A DNA stretch of 64,000 nucleotides, from contig JAEYRX010000096.1 of NCBI GenBank assembly GCA_023435225.1, forward strand, positions 124,001-188,000, read 5' to 3'. The first letter of the stretch is position 1. Every line of letters begins with the position of its first letter. Below, piece after piece: positions 25,901 to 35,326 of this stretch. Source of the DNA: Bacillota bacterium (GTDB lineage: Bacteria; Bacillota; UBA4882; UBA8346). Both the position numbers and the translations under genes were made by a program. The notes under the pieces are model-generated. The model did no database searches and was not told where the DNA came from. It saw only the letters and a list, made by a program, of their open reading frames with translations.

Positions 25901-26557
25901 ATGGAAAAATATTTGCACTTTCTTTCAATTGCTATTTTAATGACAGCCTTTATTTTAGTGGCTAATAAACGGATTAACTCTTATATCAAGACCTTCCGGC
26001 TACAGTCGATTTTATTAGCGATACTGGCCGGAATTATGGGGGTTAATAATCTAGTACACCATGGTGACTGGGAGATTTTAATTGTCGGTTTGATTACTAT
26101 AGCTATCAAAGTCTTTTACATCCCGTATTTATTAGGGGAGACAGTAAAGAAGGTTCAGTATAAAGTGGAGAAGGATTTCTTTTTAAATATTCCGACTTCC
26201 ATTCTGATCTGTTGCGTGTTAGTGTTTCTCGCACATTTTACGATAGCTAATATTGATGATATTCGGAACTTTTATCTCAAAACATATTTGGTAAATGCGA
26301 TGGCCATAGTCTTAATCGGATTGTTCTTCATGATTAGTCGTAAGAAAGCAATCGGCCAAATTATTGGTTTTCTGGTAGTTGAAAATGGCTTGTTTACAGC
26401 TGCTATTCTGTCAACTGAAGGAATGCCGATGATAGTTGAATTGGGGATCTTTTTTGACCTGCTGACAGCGGTTTTAATTATGGGAATTTTAGTCTTTCAA
26501 ATCAATGAAAGTTTTGAATCCATTGACCTTAATAAATTAAAGAATCTGAGGGGATAA
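25901..26557 (+). CDS. HyfE-like (NuoK-related) membrane subunit
   Basis: A 218-residue protein with six or seven membrane helices. Its place between the HyfC-like and HyfF-like genes, its length and the C-terminal word VENGLFTAAILSTEGMPMIVE match HyfE, whose C-terminal half is related to NuoK. The Glu residues in membrane helices would lie on the proton path. It begins two bases after the HyfC-like stop codon, so translation is coupled. Confidence 0.85.
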   Translation: MEKYLHFLSIAILMTAFILVANKRINSYIKTFRLQSILLAILAGIMGVNNLVHHGDWEILIVGLITIAIKVFYIPYLLGETVKKVQYKVEKDFFLNIPTSILICCVLVFLAHFTIANIDDIRNFYLKTYLVNAMAIVLIGLFFMISRKKAIGQIIGFLVVENGLFTAAILSTEGMPMIVELGIFFDLLTAVLIMGILVFQINESFESIDLNKLKNLRG

Positions 26558-26561
26558 ACTG

Positions 26562-28040
26562 ATGGCGGTTTTGATTTTAGTCATCCCATTTGGGTGGATG
26601 TTTTTATTTTGGATTACTAATCGAAAACGAAGTCTTCATTTAATTAACAGTATTGGAGCCTGTTTGATTTTACTTACTTCTTTTTTTACTATTTATCAAG
26701 TTTCTGCTCACGGAAAACTTAGTTATCCATATTTTAATCAATTTTTCTATCTGGATGCTTTAAGCGCGATAATGTTAATGACAATTTCTGTAGTTAGTTT
26801 CATGGTCTGTTTATTCGCTATAGGTTATTTAAATCAGGAATTGCATCAACAAGTCATAAATTTAAAACAATTGAAACTTTTTTATAGTTTAATGTATGGA
26901 TTTATATTTACTATGTTATTGGTGGTTAGTACCCAAAATCTCGGTGTAATGTGGATCGCCATTGAGGCAACTACTTTGGCGTCTGCTTTTTTAGTCGGTT
27001 TTTATAAAAGAAAAGAATCAATTGAGGCAGCCTGGAAATATGTTATTATTTGCTCGGTTGGGATTGCCTTGGCGTTGTTGGGTATTGTTTTTCTTTACAT
27101 TTCGGCAGTAAATATTTTTGAAGGGTCTAAATCCAGCTTGAACTGGCTTTTCCTGTTGAAGAATGCTAATTTGCTTCATAGTAGCATTTTGAAAATCTCC
27201 TTTATCTTTATTTTAGTTGGTTTTGGGACAAAAGCCGGATTAGTGCCTATGCATACTTGGTTGCCGGATGCCTATAGTCAAGCGCCTTCCCCGATTAGCG
27301 CCCTTTTATCGGGAGTGCTTTCAAACAGCGCTATGTATGGAATTATCCGCATTTTAGCCATTGTTAATAAAAACCTTAATAATAATCTTTATGCCGGTCG
27401 ATTATTGATGATAGCCGGATTGCTATCCATAGCAACTGCGGCGGTATTCATATTAACTCAGAAAGATTTTAAACGTTTATTGGCTTATTCCAGTATTGAA
27501 CATATGGGTATTATCACTTTTGGATTGGGTCTTTTTACTCCAATCACAATTTTTGCGTCATTATTTCATATGGTGAATAATGCATTTACTAAATCATTAT
27601 TATTTTTAGCTACCGGAAATATACGCTTAAAATATCAAACCCGGGAGATCTTTAAAGTAACCGGTTTGATTAAGACAATACCAATTACCGGTGTGGTATT
27701 TTTAATGGGTTTATTTGCTATTGCCGGGTCACCTCCTTTCAGTATTTTTAGTAGCGAACTTAATATGATTATCGGAGCATTTTCTACCGGTCAAATTATT
27801 CCGACAGCGTTATTCATTTTACTTATAACATTGGTTTTTGCCGGGGTTATGGCTGTAACCTTACGGATGTTTTTCGGAGAAAATAAAAATCCCCAGATTC
27901 ATCCGGGAGAAAACGACCTCCCGGGGTTGGCTGTCTTAATTGGCTTATTAATCATTATTACACTTACCGGTGTCTTGATGCCCGGTCAATATAAGAATTT
28001 ACTGGAAATAGCATCTGGGATTATCAGGGGGGTTGCTTGA
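26562..28040 (+). CDS. Second antiporter-like subunit (HyfF/NuoN-like)
   Basis: A 492-residue membrane protein of the NuoL/M/N family with about 14 helices. HTWLPDAYSQAPSPISALLSG and LLAYSSIEHMGIITFGLGLF are the family signatures. Compared with the first antiporter subunit it lacks the C-terminal extension, as HyfF does. Two antiporter-like subunits mean two possible ion channels. It begins four bases after the HyfE-like gene. Confidence 0.88.
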   Translation: MAVLILVIPFGWMFLFWITNRKRSLHLINSIGACLILLTSFFTIYQVSAHGKLSYPYFNQFFYLDALSAIMLMTISVVSFMVCLFAIGYLNQELHQQVINLKQLKLFYSLMYGFIFTMLLVVSTQNLGVMWIAIEATTLASAFLVGFYKRKESIEAAWKYVIICSVGIALALLGIVFLYISAVNIFEGSKSSLNWLFLLKNANLLHSSILKISFIFILVGFGTKAGLVPMHTWLPDAYSQAPSPISALLSGVLSNSAMYGIIRILAIVNKNLNNNLYAGRLLMIAGLLSIATAAVFILTQKDFKRLLAYSSIEHMGIITFGLGLFTPITIFASLFHMVNNAFTKSLLFLATGNIRLKYQTREIFKVTGLIKTIPITGVVFLMGLFAIAGSPPFSIFSSELNMIIGAFSTGQIIPTALFILLITLVFAGVMAVTLRMFFGENKNPQIHPGENDLPGLAVLIGLLIIITLTGVLMPGQYKNLLEIASGIIRGVA

Positions 28041-28041
28041 A

Positions 28042-29625
28042 ATGAAAATGAAAGAATACTTAGATATTCTCAGTCATAACTTTCCGGGAGAAATTAAAGA
28101 TTATCGTTCTAGTGGAGAGGAAATATATTTTGAAGTCAGATTAGAAAAGGTCCCGGCAGTAGCTGTATTTATCCAACAAAAGTTAAACGGAAACCTGGTT
28201 TCAATGTTCGCCGGTGATGAAAGAGTTATTAATGGAGGAAATTTCAGCCTTTATTATGTATTTGCCCAGCGCCGGGAAGGTCTTTTTATTATCATTAAAT
28301 CTTGGGTACCGGAGAAAAATCCGGTTTTTCCTTCAATCACTAAGACGATTCATACGGCTAACCTTTATGAAAGGGAGATTAAGGATTTATTCGGTTTATA
28401 TCCGGATGGCCATCCTGATTTACGATCGTTGGTTTTCCATAATAACTGGCCCGAAAATCTATATCCGCTCCGGAAAGACTGTAATCTTCGTCAAAAGCCA
28501 CCTATCGTTATCGAAGAGACTGAGTTTACCGGAGTCCAGGGAGAAGGTGTATACGAGATTCCAGTGGGGCCAGTCCATGCTGGGATTATCGAACCCGGGC
28601 ATTTTCGCTTTAGTGTGGCTGGAGAACCGATTATTAATTTGGAAACCCAATTGTTTTATGTTCATAAAGGGATTGAAAAATTATGTGAAGGCCAAAGTAT
28701 TGAAAAATGTTTATTTTTTGCCGAACGGACCTCCGGAGATGAAACATTCAGTAATTCACTGGCGTACTGTCAAGCTATTGAAAAAATCGCCGGAGTTACA
28801 ATACCGGAAAGAGCCCAATATTCACGAGTTATCTTTGCCGAGCTTGAGCGGTTGGTTAGTCACTTAGGAGATTTGGCCGGGATTTGTCTTGATGTGGCTT
28901 ATGGATTTGCCGCTTTTCAGTTTCGATTGCTTCGGGGTTGGACTTATCAAGCTATTGAAGAAGTTGGCGGGAGCCGATTCCTTCGGAGTGTCAATAAATT
29001 AGGGGGGCTCCGCAAAGATTTTCTAGCTGGTTATGAAGAAAAACTCGTAAGCGATTTGGAGCTGATCAAAAAAGAACTGGCGGATACGGTTGAGATAATT
29101 AAAGCCAATAGCTTATTTATTGATCGGGTTGAGCATACCGGGGTCCTAACCCGGCAGACTGCAGTTGATCTTAATGCGGTAGGGCCTGCCGGACGGGCTT
29201 CAGGTGTCTGTCACGATCTTCGGAAAGACATTCCTTATGCGGCATATAACCAGTTGCAGTTTGAAATCCCCGAACATAGCAACGGGGATGTGAATTGTCG
29301 AATGAATGTAAAGATTGAAGAGTGTTTTACGGCTATTGACTTGGTTAGGCAAGCGCTTCAAAAGATGCCGGCCGGCGCTGTTTATCACCCGGTAAATAAT
29401 GTAGAACCTTATCTATGTTCTCTAGGATATACTGAATCGCCCCGGGGCGAAAACATTCATTGGATTATGACCGGTCCCGATAATACAATCTTTAGATACA
29501 AAATCCGTACTCCCTCTTTTTGCAACTGGCCGGCTTTGTGTCATGCGGTTAAGGGAAATGTAGTCCCTGATTTTCCTTTGATTAATAAAAGCTTTAACCT
29601 GTCATATGCGGGAAATGATTTATAA
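28042..29625 (+). CDS. NuoCD/HyfG-like large subunit without NiFe-binding cysteines (EhrL-like)
   Basis: A 527-residue fusion of a NuoC-like domain (residues 1 to about 150; YEREIKDLFGLYPDGHPD) and a NuoD/hydrogenase large-subunit domain (GPVHAGIIEPGHFRF on). In [NiFe] hydrogenases of this group the first metal motif is ERVCGIC-like; here it reads ERTSGDE (228-234), with Ser231 and Glu234 in the Cys positions. The C-terminal motif DPCYSC becomes NLSYAG (519-524), with Ser521 and Gly524. No C-terminal tail for a maturation protease is present. The subunit therefore should not hold a NiFe site and fits Ehr complexes. The ATG at 28042 directly follows the previous stop and has GGGGGG upstream; a TTG nine bases earlier is less likely. 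Confidence 0.85.
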   Translation: MKMKEYLDILSHNFPGEIKDYRSSGEEIYFEVRLEKVPAVAVFIQQKLNGNLVSMFAGDERVINGGNFSLYYVFAQRREGLFIIIKSWVPEKNPVFPSITKTIHTANLYEREIKDLFGLYPDGHPDLRSLVFHNNWPENLYPLRKDCNLRQKPPIVIEETEFTGVQGEGVYEIPVGPVHAGIIEPGHFRFSVAGEPIINLETQLFYVHKGIEKLCEGQSIEKCLFFAERTSGDETFSNSLAYCQAIEKIAGVTIPERAQYSRVIFAELERLVSHLGDLAGICLDVAYGFAAFQFRLLRGWTYQAIEEVGGSRFLRSVNKLGGLRKDFLAGYEEKLVSDLELIKKELADTVEIIKANSLFIDRVEHTGVLTRQTAVDLNAVGPAGRASGVCHDLRKDIPYAAYNQLQFEIPEHSNGDVNCRMNVKIEECFTAIDLVRQALQKMPAGAVYHPVNNVEPYLCSLGYTESPRGENIHWIMTGPDNTIFRYKIRTPSFCNWPALCHAVKGNVVPDFPLINKSFNLSYAGNDL

Positions 29626-29713
29626 TTAGGCAAGAGGCAAGAGGCATCTTTATTTGATGGTTTGAGTAAGTTTGAATTATTGCTAAAATGTTTGGATTGG
29701 TGGAGGCAGAGTT

Positions 29714-30502
29714 ATGTTTAGCATGTTAAAAAAGATAATCAAGTATCCCCGATTAACTACAGATTATCCGGCTAAGCCGTTTGTACCGGAACAGATGATA
29801 GGGAAACCGGTTATAGATAGTACGTTGTGTAATAGGTGTGGCGAGTGCGAAAAGCGTTGCCCATCCGGAGCGATTGAACCGGATTTGAGTAATGGAAAAT
29901 TCGGAATTAATTTGGACCAGTGTATTTTTTGCGCTCTGTGTGAAGGGGTTTGCCCGGTAAAAGCAGTAACTATTACTAAAGAATTTGAACTGGCGGAACG
30001 GGACCGGAATCTACTAAGGAGCAGTTCTGTTAGTATTGAAGAGCGGGAGATTCCGGATGAATCATTTGAAGTAGTTGGGCGAAGAGTTGAAGATAGAATA
30101 CGGAAAGTTCTGAAGAGGAGCCTTCAGATCAGGGAAGTGGATGCCGGATCCTGTAATGGTTGTGATTATGAGATTAATGCCTTAAATAATCCCTTTAACG
30201 ATTTGGAGCGGTTTGGGATTCATTTCGTGGCTTCACCCCGGCAGGCGGATATGCTTTTGGTTACCGGACCGGTATCCAGGAATATGGAACTGGCTTTAAT
30301 TAAAACGTATAATGCCGCACCGGATCCGAAACTAGTAATAGCGGTTGGCGCATGTGCTTGTAGCGGGGGTATATTTAGGGAGAGTCATGTTACCCGAAAA
30401 GGGATTGATAATATTTTACCGGTCGATATATATATACCGGGTTGTCCGCCCAGACCGCAGGCGATTTTATACGGGATTTTGAAAGCGTTGGACCGGGTTT
30501 GA
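29714..30502 (+). CDS. Two-[4Fe-4S] ferredoxin domain fused to NuoB/HyfI-like small subunit
   Basis: A 262-residue electron-transfer subunit. The N-terminal part has two 4Fe-4S motifs, CNRCGECEKRCP and CIFCALCEGVCP, like HyfH. From about residue 140 it is a NuoB/hydrogenase small-subunit domain with CNGCDYE, VGACACSGG and PGCPPRPQAI, giving the four Cys of the proximal cluster, with the spaced CxxC of hydrogenases and not the adjacent Cys pair of complex I. Electrons would pass from ferredoxin through these clusters to the large subunit. Last gene of the operon; a terminator follows. GGAGG precedes the ATG. Confidence 0.9.
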   Translation: MFSMLKKIIKYPRLTTDYPAKPFVPEQMIGKPVIDSTLCNRCGECEKRCPSGAIEPDLSNGKFGINLDQCIFCALCEGVCPVKAVTITKEFELAERDRNLLRSSSVSIEEREIPDESFEVVGRRVEDRIRKVLKRSLQIREVDAGSCNGCDYEINALNNPFNDLERFGIHFVASPRQADMLLVTGPVSRNMELALIKTYNAAPDPKLVIAVGACACSGGIFRESHVTRKGIDNILPVDIYIPGCPPRPQAILYGILKALDRV

Positions 30503-30545
30503 ATATTAAACTTTACAGTACTGAATAGAGAAAGAATTTATGAAT

Positions 30546-30569
30546 GGGAACCGAAGGTTCCTTTTTTTT
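30546..30569 (+). terminator. Intrinsic terminator after the Ehr-like operon
   Basis: GGAACC and GGTTCC with a GAA loop, followed by a run of eight T. Confidence 0.85.
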
Positions 30570-30715
30570 ATCTTTTACATGATAAAATCCAAAAAAACGG
30601 AAAATCTTGTTATACTCAATGGATTTGTGGGTTAAACTAATTTAGCGTCCATAAACAGTTGATTTATCCAAAACAGGATAAAAATGGATTATATTATTCT
30701 TCTCGAGGTGATGTA

Positions 30716-32005
30716 ATGAAGGTACTAATGTTGAGTTGGGAGTATCCTCCCAAGATTGTCGGCGGAATTGCCCGCCATGTTTATGACCTATCGATGGCTT
30801 TAGTGAAACAAGGAGCAGAAGTTTCAGTTATTACCTGTGGAGTTCAAGGAGTTCCCGACCATGAAAACATAAACGGAGTGAAAGTTTACCGGGTGGTAAT
30901 GAATAATCCCTCTACTCCTGATTTTTTAACCTGGGTACTGCAGTTAAATTTAAATATGGTTGAGATGGCAAATAGGTTGGCTCTATTAGGAGCCAGTTTT
31001 GATATTGTTCATTCCCATGATTGGTTGGCGGGTTTTGCCGGAAAAAACCTGAAGCATTCCTGGCGGGTCCCTTTGGTCTCGACAATCCATGCAACCGAAT
31101 ATGGGCGTAATAACGGGCTTCACAATGAATTGCAACGATACATCAGTAATGTTGAATGGTGGTTGGGTTATGAGTCGTGGCGGGTAATCTGCTGCAGTCA
31201 ATATATGAAATCGGAATTACAGCGGGTTTTTCAAATGCCTGATGATAAAATCAGGATAGTTGCAAACGGGGTATATCCGGAAGAGTTCAGTAAAACCACC
31301 TTGGATCCGGCAACTGTCCGTAACCGTTATTGCGCTCCGGATGAAAAATTGATTTTCCATGTTGGGAGGATTGTTAGAGAAAAGGGTTTGGGAGTTTTAC
31401 TTGATGCTTTTTCAAGAGTTTTGGCAATTGAGCCAAATACAAAGCTGGTGATCGCCGGGAAAGGTCCCTATTTGGAAGAGTTACGGCACCGTGCTTATCA
31501 ACTGGGTATTTTTCACCGGATTTATTTCACCGGTTATATCGATGATAACACCCGGAACGCTCTTTATAAAGCCGCTACATTAGCCGTTTTCCCCAGCCTA
31601 TATGAACCATTTGGCATTGTGGCTTTGGAAGGAATGGCAGCCGGAACTCCGGTAATCGTATCCGACAGTGGAGGACTTAATGAAATTGTCCGGCATGGGG
31701 AAAACGGACTAAAAGTGTATTGCGATAATGTGAATTCATTAGCTGATAATATAATTTGGGCGCTGCAACACCCGGATCATTGCAGGCATATGAAAGAAAA
31801 AGCCTTGGAAGACCTTCGGGATATCTATAATTGGAACAAGATTGCACTTAAAACTATTGATATCTATAAAGAAGTTATGGAAGAAACGGAGGAATCGAGC
31901 TGGCATGCGATAATGCATGAAGAAACAGGCCGGGATGCCATCATGTCCAATATGGTAAAGACCATCGAAGCCGAAGAGATGACCAGATATAGGGATGTGC
32001 ATTAA
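30716..32005 (+). CDS. GT4-family glycosyltransferase (glycogen-synthase-like)
   Basis: A 429-residue GT-B enzyme. MKVLMLSWEYPPKIVGGIAR at the N-terminus is the sugar-acceptor loop, DIVHSHDWLAGFAG follows, and the C-terminal half has FHVGRIVREKGL, FTGYI and the EPFGIVALEGMAAGTPVIVS motif that holds the nucleotide sugar. It lies just upstream of a nucleotidyltransferase/phosphomannomutase fusion, a pairing seen in many clostridia-like genomes. It may make a glucan or an envelope glycan. The ATG at 30716 with GAGGTG is chosen over one 19 codons upstream. Confidence 0.85.
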   Translation: MKVLMLSWEYPPKIVGGIARHVYDLSMALVKQGAEVSVITCGVQGVPDHENINGVKVYRVVMNNPSTPDFLTWVLQLNLNMVEMANRLALLGASFDIVHSHDWLAGFAGKNLKHSWRVPLVSTIHATEYGRNNGLHNELQRYISNVEWWLGYESWRVICCSQYMKSELQRVFQMPDDKIRIVANGVYPEEFSKTTLDPATVRNRYCAPDEKLIFHVGRIVREKGLGVLLDAFSRVLAIEPNTKLVIAGKGPYLEELRHRAYQLGIFHRIYFTGYIDDNTRNALYKAATLAVFPSLYEPFGIVALEGMAAGTPVIVSDSGGLNEIVRHGENGLKVYCDNVNSLADNIIWALQHPDHCRHMKEKALEDLRDIYNWNKIALKTIDIYKEVMEETEESSWHAIMHEETGRDAIMSNMVKTIEAEEMTRYRDVH

Positions 32006-32145
32006 AGCAGGGAATAGGCACTAGGTAACAGGCAACAGTTTTAAAACCTGAGGTATAATTTTCTGAATGCTTTAGTTCCAAAATTTTTACAGTGTTACAC
32101 ACGCCGTAGCTTTCTGATTAACTAATGAAAGGAGAGGATTTATTT

Positions 32146-34629
32146 ATGAAAGCTGTCATTATGGCCGGAGGTAAAGGGACTAGGCTTAAGCCGTTAACCT
32201 GTAATAAGCCTAAGCCGATGGTTCCGATTGTGAACCGCCCAATGATGGAACATATAGTTTATTTACTGAAAAAATATAATTTTACCGATCTGTTGGTAAC
32301 ACTTTTTTATTTACCTGAGGCGGTTCAAAGTTATTTTGGGGACGGAGAGAAATTCGGAGTGAAGATGAAGTACTTCATAGAGGAAACTCCACTGGGAACT
32401 GCGGGGAGTGTTAAAAATGGCGAAGAATTTCTAGATGACACTTTTTTGGTAATCAGCGGTGATGCACTGACAGATATTGACTTGGAGGCGGCTGTCCGGT
32501 TTCACCGTGAAAAGAAATCAACCGCCACTCTGGTTCTGACTAAGGTTGATACTCCGTTAGAGTATGGGGTAGTAATTATCGATGAAGACGGTAAAATTAA
32601 ACGGTTTATGGAGAAGCCTAGTTGGGGAGAGGTATTTAGTGATACTGTAAATACCGGGATTTATATTTTGGAACCTAAAATATTCAATTATTTTCAACCA
32701 GGAGAGGTTTTTGACTTTAGTAAAGACCTTTTTCCAAAACTGTTGGCTGAAGGAGAACCATTATACGGGTATGTGGCACAGGGGTATTGGTCGGATATTG
32801 GAAATCTGGAACAATATCGGCAGGCTCATTATGATGTGTTAAGCGGGAAAACAGAAATTTCAATTCCCGGTCAGGAGATTAAACCCGGAGTCTGGGCCGG
32901 TGAAGGAGTGGAGATAGCTGAAAATGCATTAATTGAAGGCCCAGCCGTCCTTGGTGATTATTGCAAAGTTTTATCCAACGTTTATATTGGAGAGTATTCG
33001 GTAATTGGTAATAACGGATTTCTCCAAAATGACAGTAGTGTTAAACGCAGTATTTTATGGGATAATTGTTATATCGGAGCTAATTCGGAGATTCGCGGGG
33101 CAACCCTTTGTAGTCATATCCATCTTAAAGGTCGGAATGCTATCTATGAGGGTGCGGTTTTGGGAGAAGACATCTCTCTCGGGGCACGAACTACAATCAA
33201 ACCACAGGTGAAAGTCTGGCCGGGGAAAAATATTGACAGTGGGACTGTTTTGAATGAGAGTTTGATTTGGGCTAAAAAAGGTTCGCGGAGTTTGTTCGGT
33301 ACCTCCGGAATCAGTGGTACGGTTAACCAGGAAATAACACCCGAATTGGCTGTTAAACTTGGAGCGGTATTTGGAGCCCATTTAAAGCCCAGGGCTAAAA
33401 TTGTAGTTAGTTCGGATAATTATAGGGCAGCCCGGGTCTTTAAAAGAGCATTGGTAGCTGGAGTCTTAGCTACCGGAGTCGATGTTTACGACCTAGGAAC
33501 CAGCACCAGTCCGGTAACTCGCTATACAATTAACTCATTGGGGGTAAAAGGAGGAGTCCATTTACGGTTTAATCCGCAAGAAAACGATGGTCTTCAAATC
33601 GAATTTTTTGACCATGCCGGATTAAATATCGATAAAGCTAACGAAAGAGCTTTGGAAAATGCTTTTTTTAGTGAAGATTTCCCCAGAGTTGATTCGACAA
33701 GATTTGGAGAGCTGACCTTTGTGCCGCAGTTGCTCGAACCGTACTTGCAGGGTTTAATTGAACCTGAACTTAAAGAAGAAATTATCCGGAAACATTTTAA
33801 AATAGTAGTTGATTATGAAAACGGTAGTATCTCTTTAATGCTCTCCGGTGTATTGGAACAATTAGGGATAGATCTCCTTAGTTTAGAGAGTAAAAATGAA
33901 GACTCGACAGGGCAGCCCAGAACCTTAAGGGAAACTGCGGGAGCATTAACCGTGATGGCGGATAAGATTAGGGAAAGCAAGGCCGACTTGGGAGTAATAG
34001 TGGTTAATAATGGGGAACGCATGATTTTGTTGGATGAGACTGGGGAAATGATTAAGGAAGAAGAATTACTCGCTCTCCTTTCTTTCCTAGTTTTAAAATA
34101 TAAACCAAGCGCTACTGTGCCGGTACAAGTAACCGCTCCTCATTATATTGAAGATTTGGCCAGAGAGTATCATGGCAAAATTATCCGGACCAAAGCCAAC
34201 CCACGCTCGATGATGGAAAAAGTGGCCCAGGAAAGATTATTTCCTTCGACAGATGGCAAAAATCTCTATCAGCCTGAGTTCGACGCTTTATTTAGTTTAG
34301 TCAAAGTATTGGAGCTTTTAACCCGGGAAAATATTTCGCTCTCAGTTGCCAAGGTATTGATTCACAAAGCGGAACGCGGTTACCGGGAGGTTGAGTGTCC
34401 TTGGGAAGAAAAAGGCCGGATAATGCGGAACCTCTTTGAGGAAAATAAGGAACGGCAATTGGAGATGACCGACGGTATTAAAGTGTTCCATGAGCAAGGA
34501 TGGGCTTTAGTTTTACCGGATGCAGAAGAACCGGTTTTCAAGATTTATTCCGAAGCCGGAACAATGGAGGAAGCCGATGCTTTGACCCAAATTTATATTA
34601 ACCGGATTAATGAATTACAAATACAATAA
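32146..34629 (+). CDS. Sugar-nucleotidyltransferase / left-handed helix / phosphomannomutase-like fusion
   Basis: An 827-residue protein with three parts. Residues 1-230 are a nucleotidyltransferase with MAGGKGTRLKPLT and EKPSWGE. Residues about 250-370 are hexapeptide repeats. From about 375 it has a phosphohexomutase fold (LFGTSGISGTVN). The catalytic phosphoserine motif of that family, TASHNP, is replaced by HLRFNP (472-477), so the mutase half probably cannot transfer phosphate and may be regulatory. Such proteins are usually labelled mannose-1-phosphate guanylyltransferase. It would supply NDP-sugar to the glycosyltransferase upstream. GGAGAGG precedes the chosen ATG. Confidence 0.85.
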   Translation: MKAVIMAGGKGTRLKPLTCNKPKPMVPIVNRPMMEHIVYLLKKYNFTDLLVTLFYLPEAVQSYFGDGEKFGVKMKYFIEETPLGTAGSVKNGEEFLDDTFLVISGDALTDIDLEAAVRFHREKKSTATLVLTKVDTPLEYGVVIIDEDGKIKRFMEKPSWGEVFSDTVNTGIYILEPKIFNYFQPGEVFDFSKDLFPKLLAEGEPLYGYVAQGYWSDIGNLEQYRQAHYDVLSGKTEISIPGQEIKPGVWAGEGVEIAENALIEGPAVLGDYCKVLSNVYIGEYSVIGNNGFLQNDSSVKRSILWDNCYIGANSEIRGATLCSHIHLKGRNAIYEGAVLGEDISLGARTTIKPQVKVWPGKNIDSGTVLNESLIWAKKGSRSLFGTSGISGTVNQEITPELAVKLGAVFGAHLKPRAKIVVSSDNYRAARVFKRALVAGVLATGVDVYDLGTSTSPVTRYTINSLGVKGGVHLRFNPQENDGLQIEFFDHAGLNIDKANERALENAFFSEDFPRVDSTRFGELTFVPQLLEPYLQGLIEPELKEEIIRKHFKIVVDYENGSISLMLSGVLEQLGIDLLSLESKNEDSTGQPRTLRETAGALTVMADKIRESKADLGVIVVNNGERMILLDETGEMIKEEELLALLSFLVLKYKPSATVPVQVTAPHYIEDLAREYHGKIIRTKANPRSMMEKVAQERLFPSTDGKNLYQPEFDALFSLVKVLELLTRENISLSVAKVLIHKAERGYREVECPWEEKGRIMRNLFEENKERQLEMTDGIKVFHEQGWALVLPDAEEPVFKIYSEAGTMEEADALTQIYINRINELQIQ

Positions 34630-34660
34630 ATTATAACATATCTTGGCTAAACTAATTAGC

Positions 34661-34689
34661 TTGACAGTCTTTCGACCATATGTTAGAAT
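34661..34689 (+). promoter_or_regulatory. Strong promoter for the tRNA-Ser genes
   Basis: TTGACA (34661-34666), a 17-base spacer and TAGAAT (34684-34689). The tRNA begins 24 bases after the -10 box. Confidence 0.8.
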
Positions 34690-34713
34690 AATTCATGCAT
34701 TCCGAGTAAGCTC

Positions 34714-34802
<89 letters not shown>

Positions 34803-34888
34803 AAGAAAAAGGAAAAGTTAAAAGGGTAAAGGGTAAAACAAAAGCATATTTTACACTTTTCTCTTTACACTTTACATTTTATTTATCC

Positions 34889-34980
34889 GGAGAGGTACCC
34901 AAGCCGGTTGAAGGGGACGGTTTGCTAAACCGTTAGTAGGTTTACGCCTAGCGAGGGTTCGAATCCCTCCCTCTCCGCCA
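34889..34980 (+). tRNA. tRNA-Ser (GCU)
   Basis: 92 bases including an encoded CCA. Acceptor arms GGAGAGG and CCTCTCC, anticodon loop TTGCTAA with anticodon GCT, and a long variable arm. It follows the other tRNA-Ser after 87 bases, with decayed inverted words (GGGTAAAGGGTAAA and TTTACACTTT) between them. Confidence 0.95.
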
Positions 34981-35042
34981 GAAAAATTATAGCAGCCAAC
35001 GGCTGCTTTTAATTTTGTCGTTTATTTCTTACTTTTATTCAT

Positions 35043-35071
35043 TTGACTTACTTTTCTTAAAATGTTATACT
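35043..35071 (+). promoter_or_regulatory. Promoter of the AbrB/PIN toxin-antitoxin operon
   Basis: TTGACT (35043-35048), a 17-base spacer and TATACT (35066-35071). The start codon follows 25 bases later, so the mRNA leader is very short. AbrB-type antitoxins usually repress their own promoter, so the operator probably overlaps here. Confidence 0.75.
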
Positions 35072-35095
35072 TATATTGAAAAGGAGGAACCAAAA

Positions 35096-35326
35096 ATGGA
35101 ATCTTCCAATGTGACTTCTAAAGGGCAAATAGTCATTCCGGCTAAGATCAGGGAGCATTATAAAATCAAGGCAGGTACGAAGGTTTTTTTCCTGGAGCAG
35201 GACGGTAATATTATTTTAAAACCTTTAACCGATGATCATATTAATTTACTCCAAGGTTCATGGCAAACCAAAGGAGAAGCCCTTAAACTATTAAAGTCCG
35301 AGAAAGAATCGGAACGTGAACGATGA
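35096..35326 (+). CDS. AbrB/MazE-type antitoxin (swapped-hairpin DNA-binding domain)
   Basis: A 76-residue protein with SNVTSKGQIVIPAKIREHY, the classic AbrB/SpoVT beta-hairpin DNA-binding motif, and a C-terminal helix rich in Lys and Glu that should wrap the toxin. AAAGGAGG lies eight bases before the ATG at 35096; an upstream in-frame start would place the promoter inside the gene. Its stop codon overlaps the toxin start (ATGA), the usual arrangement. Confidence 0.9.
   Translation: MESSNVTSKGQIVIPAKIREHYKIKAGTKVFFLEQDGNIILKPLTDDHINLLQGSWQTKGEALKLLKSEKESERER

Noticed and set aside
28214..28867. Open frame of 217 codons on the plus strand
   Set aside because: It lies wholly inside the EhrL-like gene in another frame, has no family words and no ribosome site.
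28042..29625. Calling the operon a functional [NiFe] hydrogenase
   Set aside because: All four metal-binding cysteines are replaced and there is no maturation tail, so hydrogen chemistry is unlikely.
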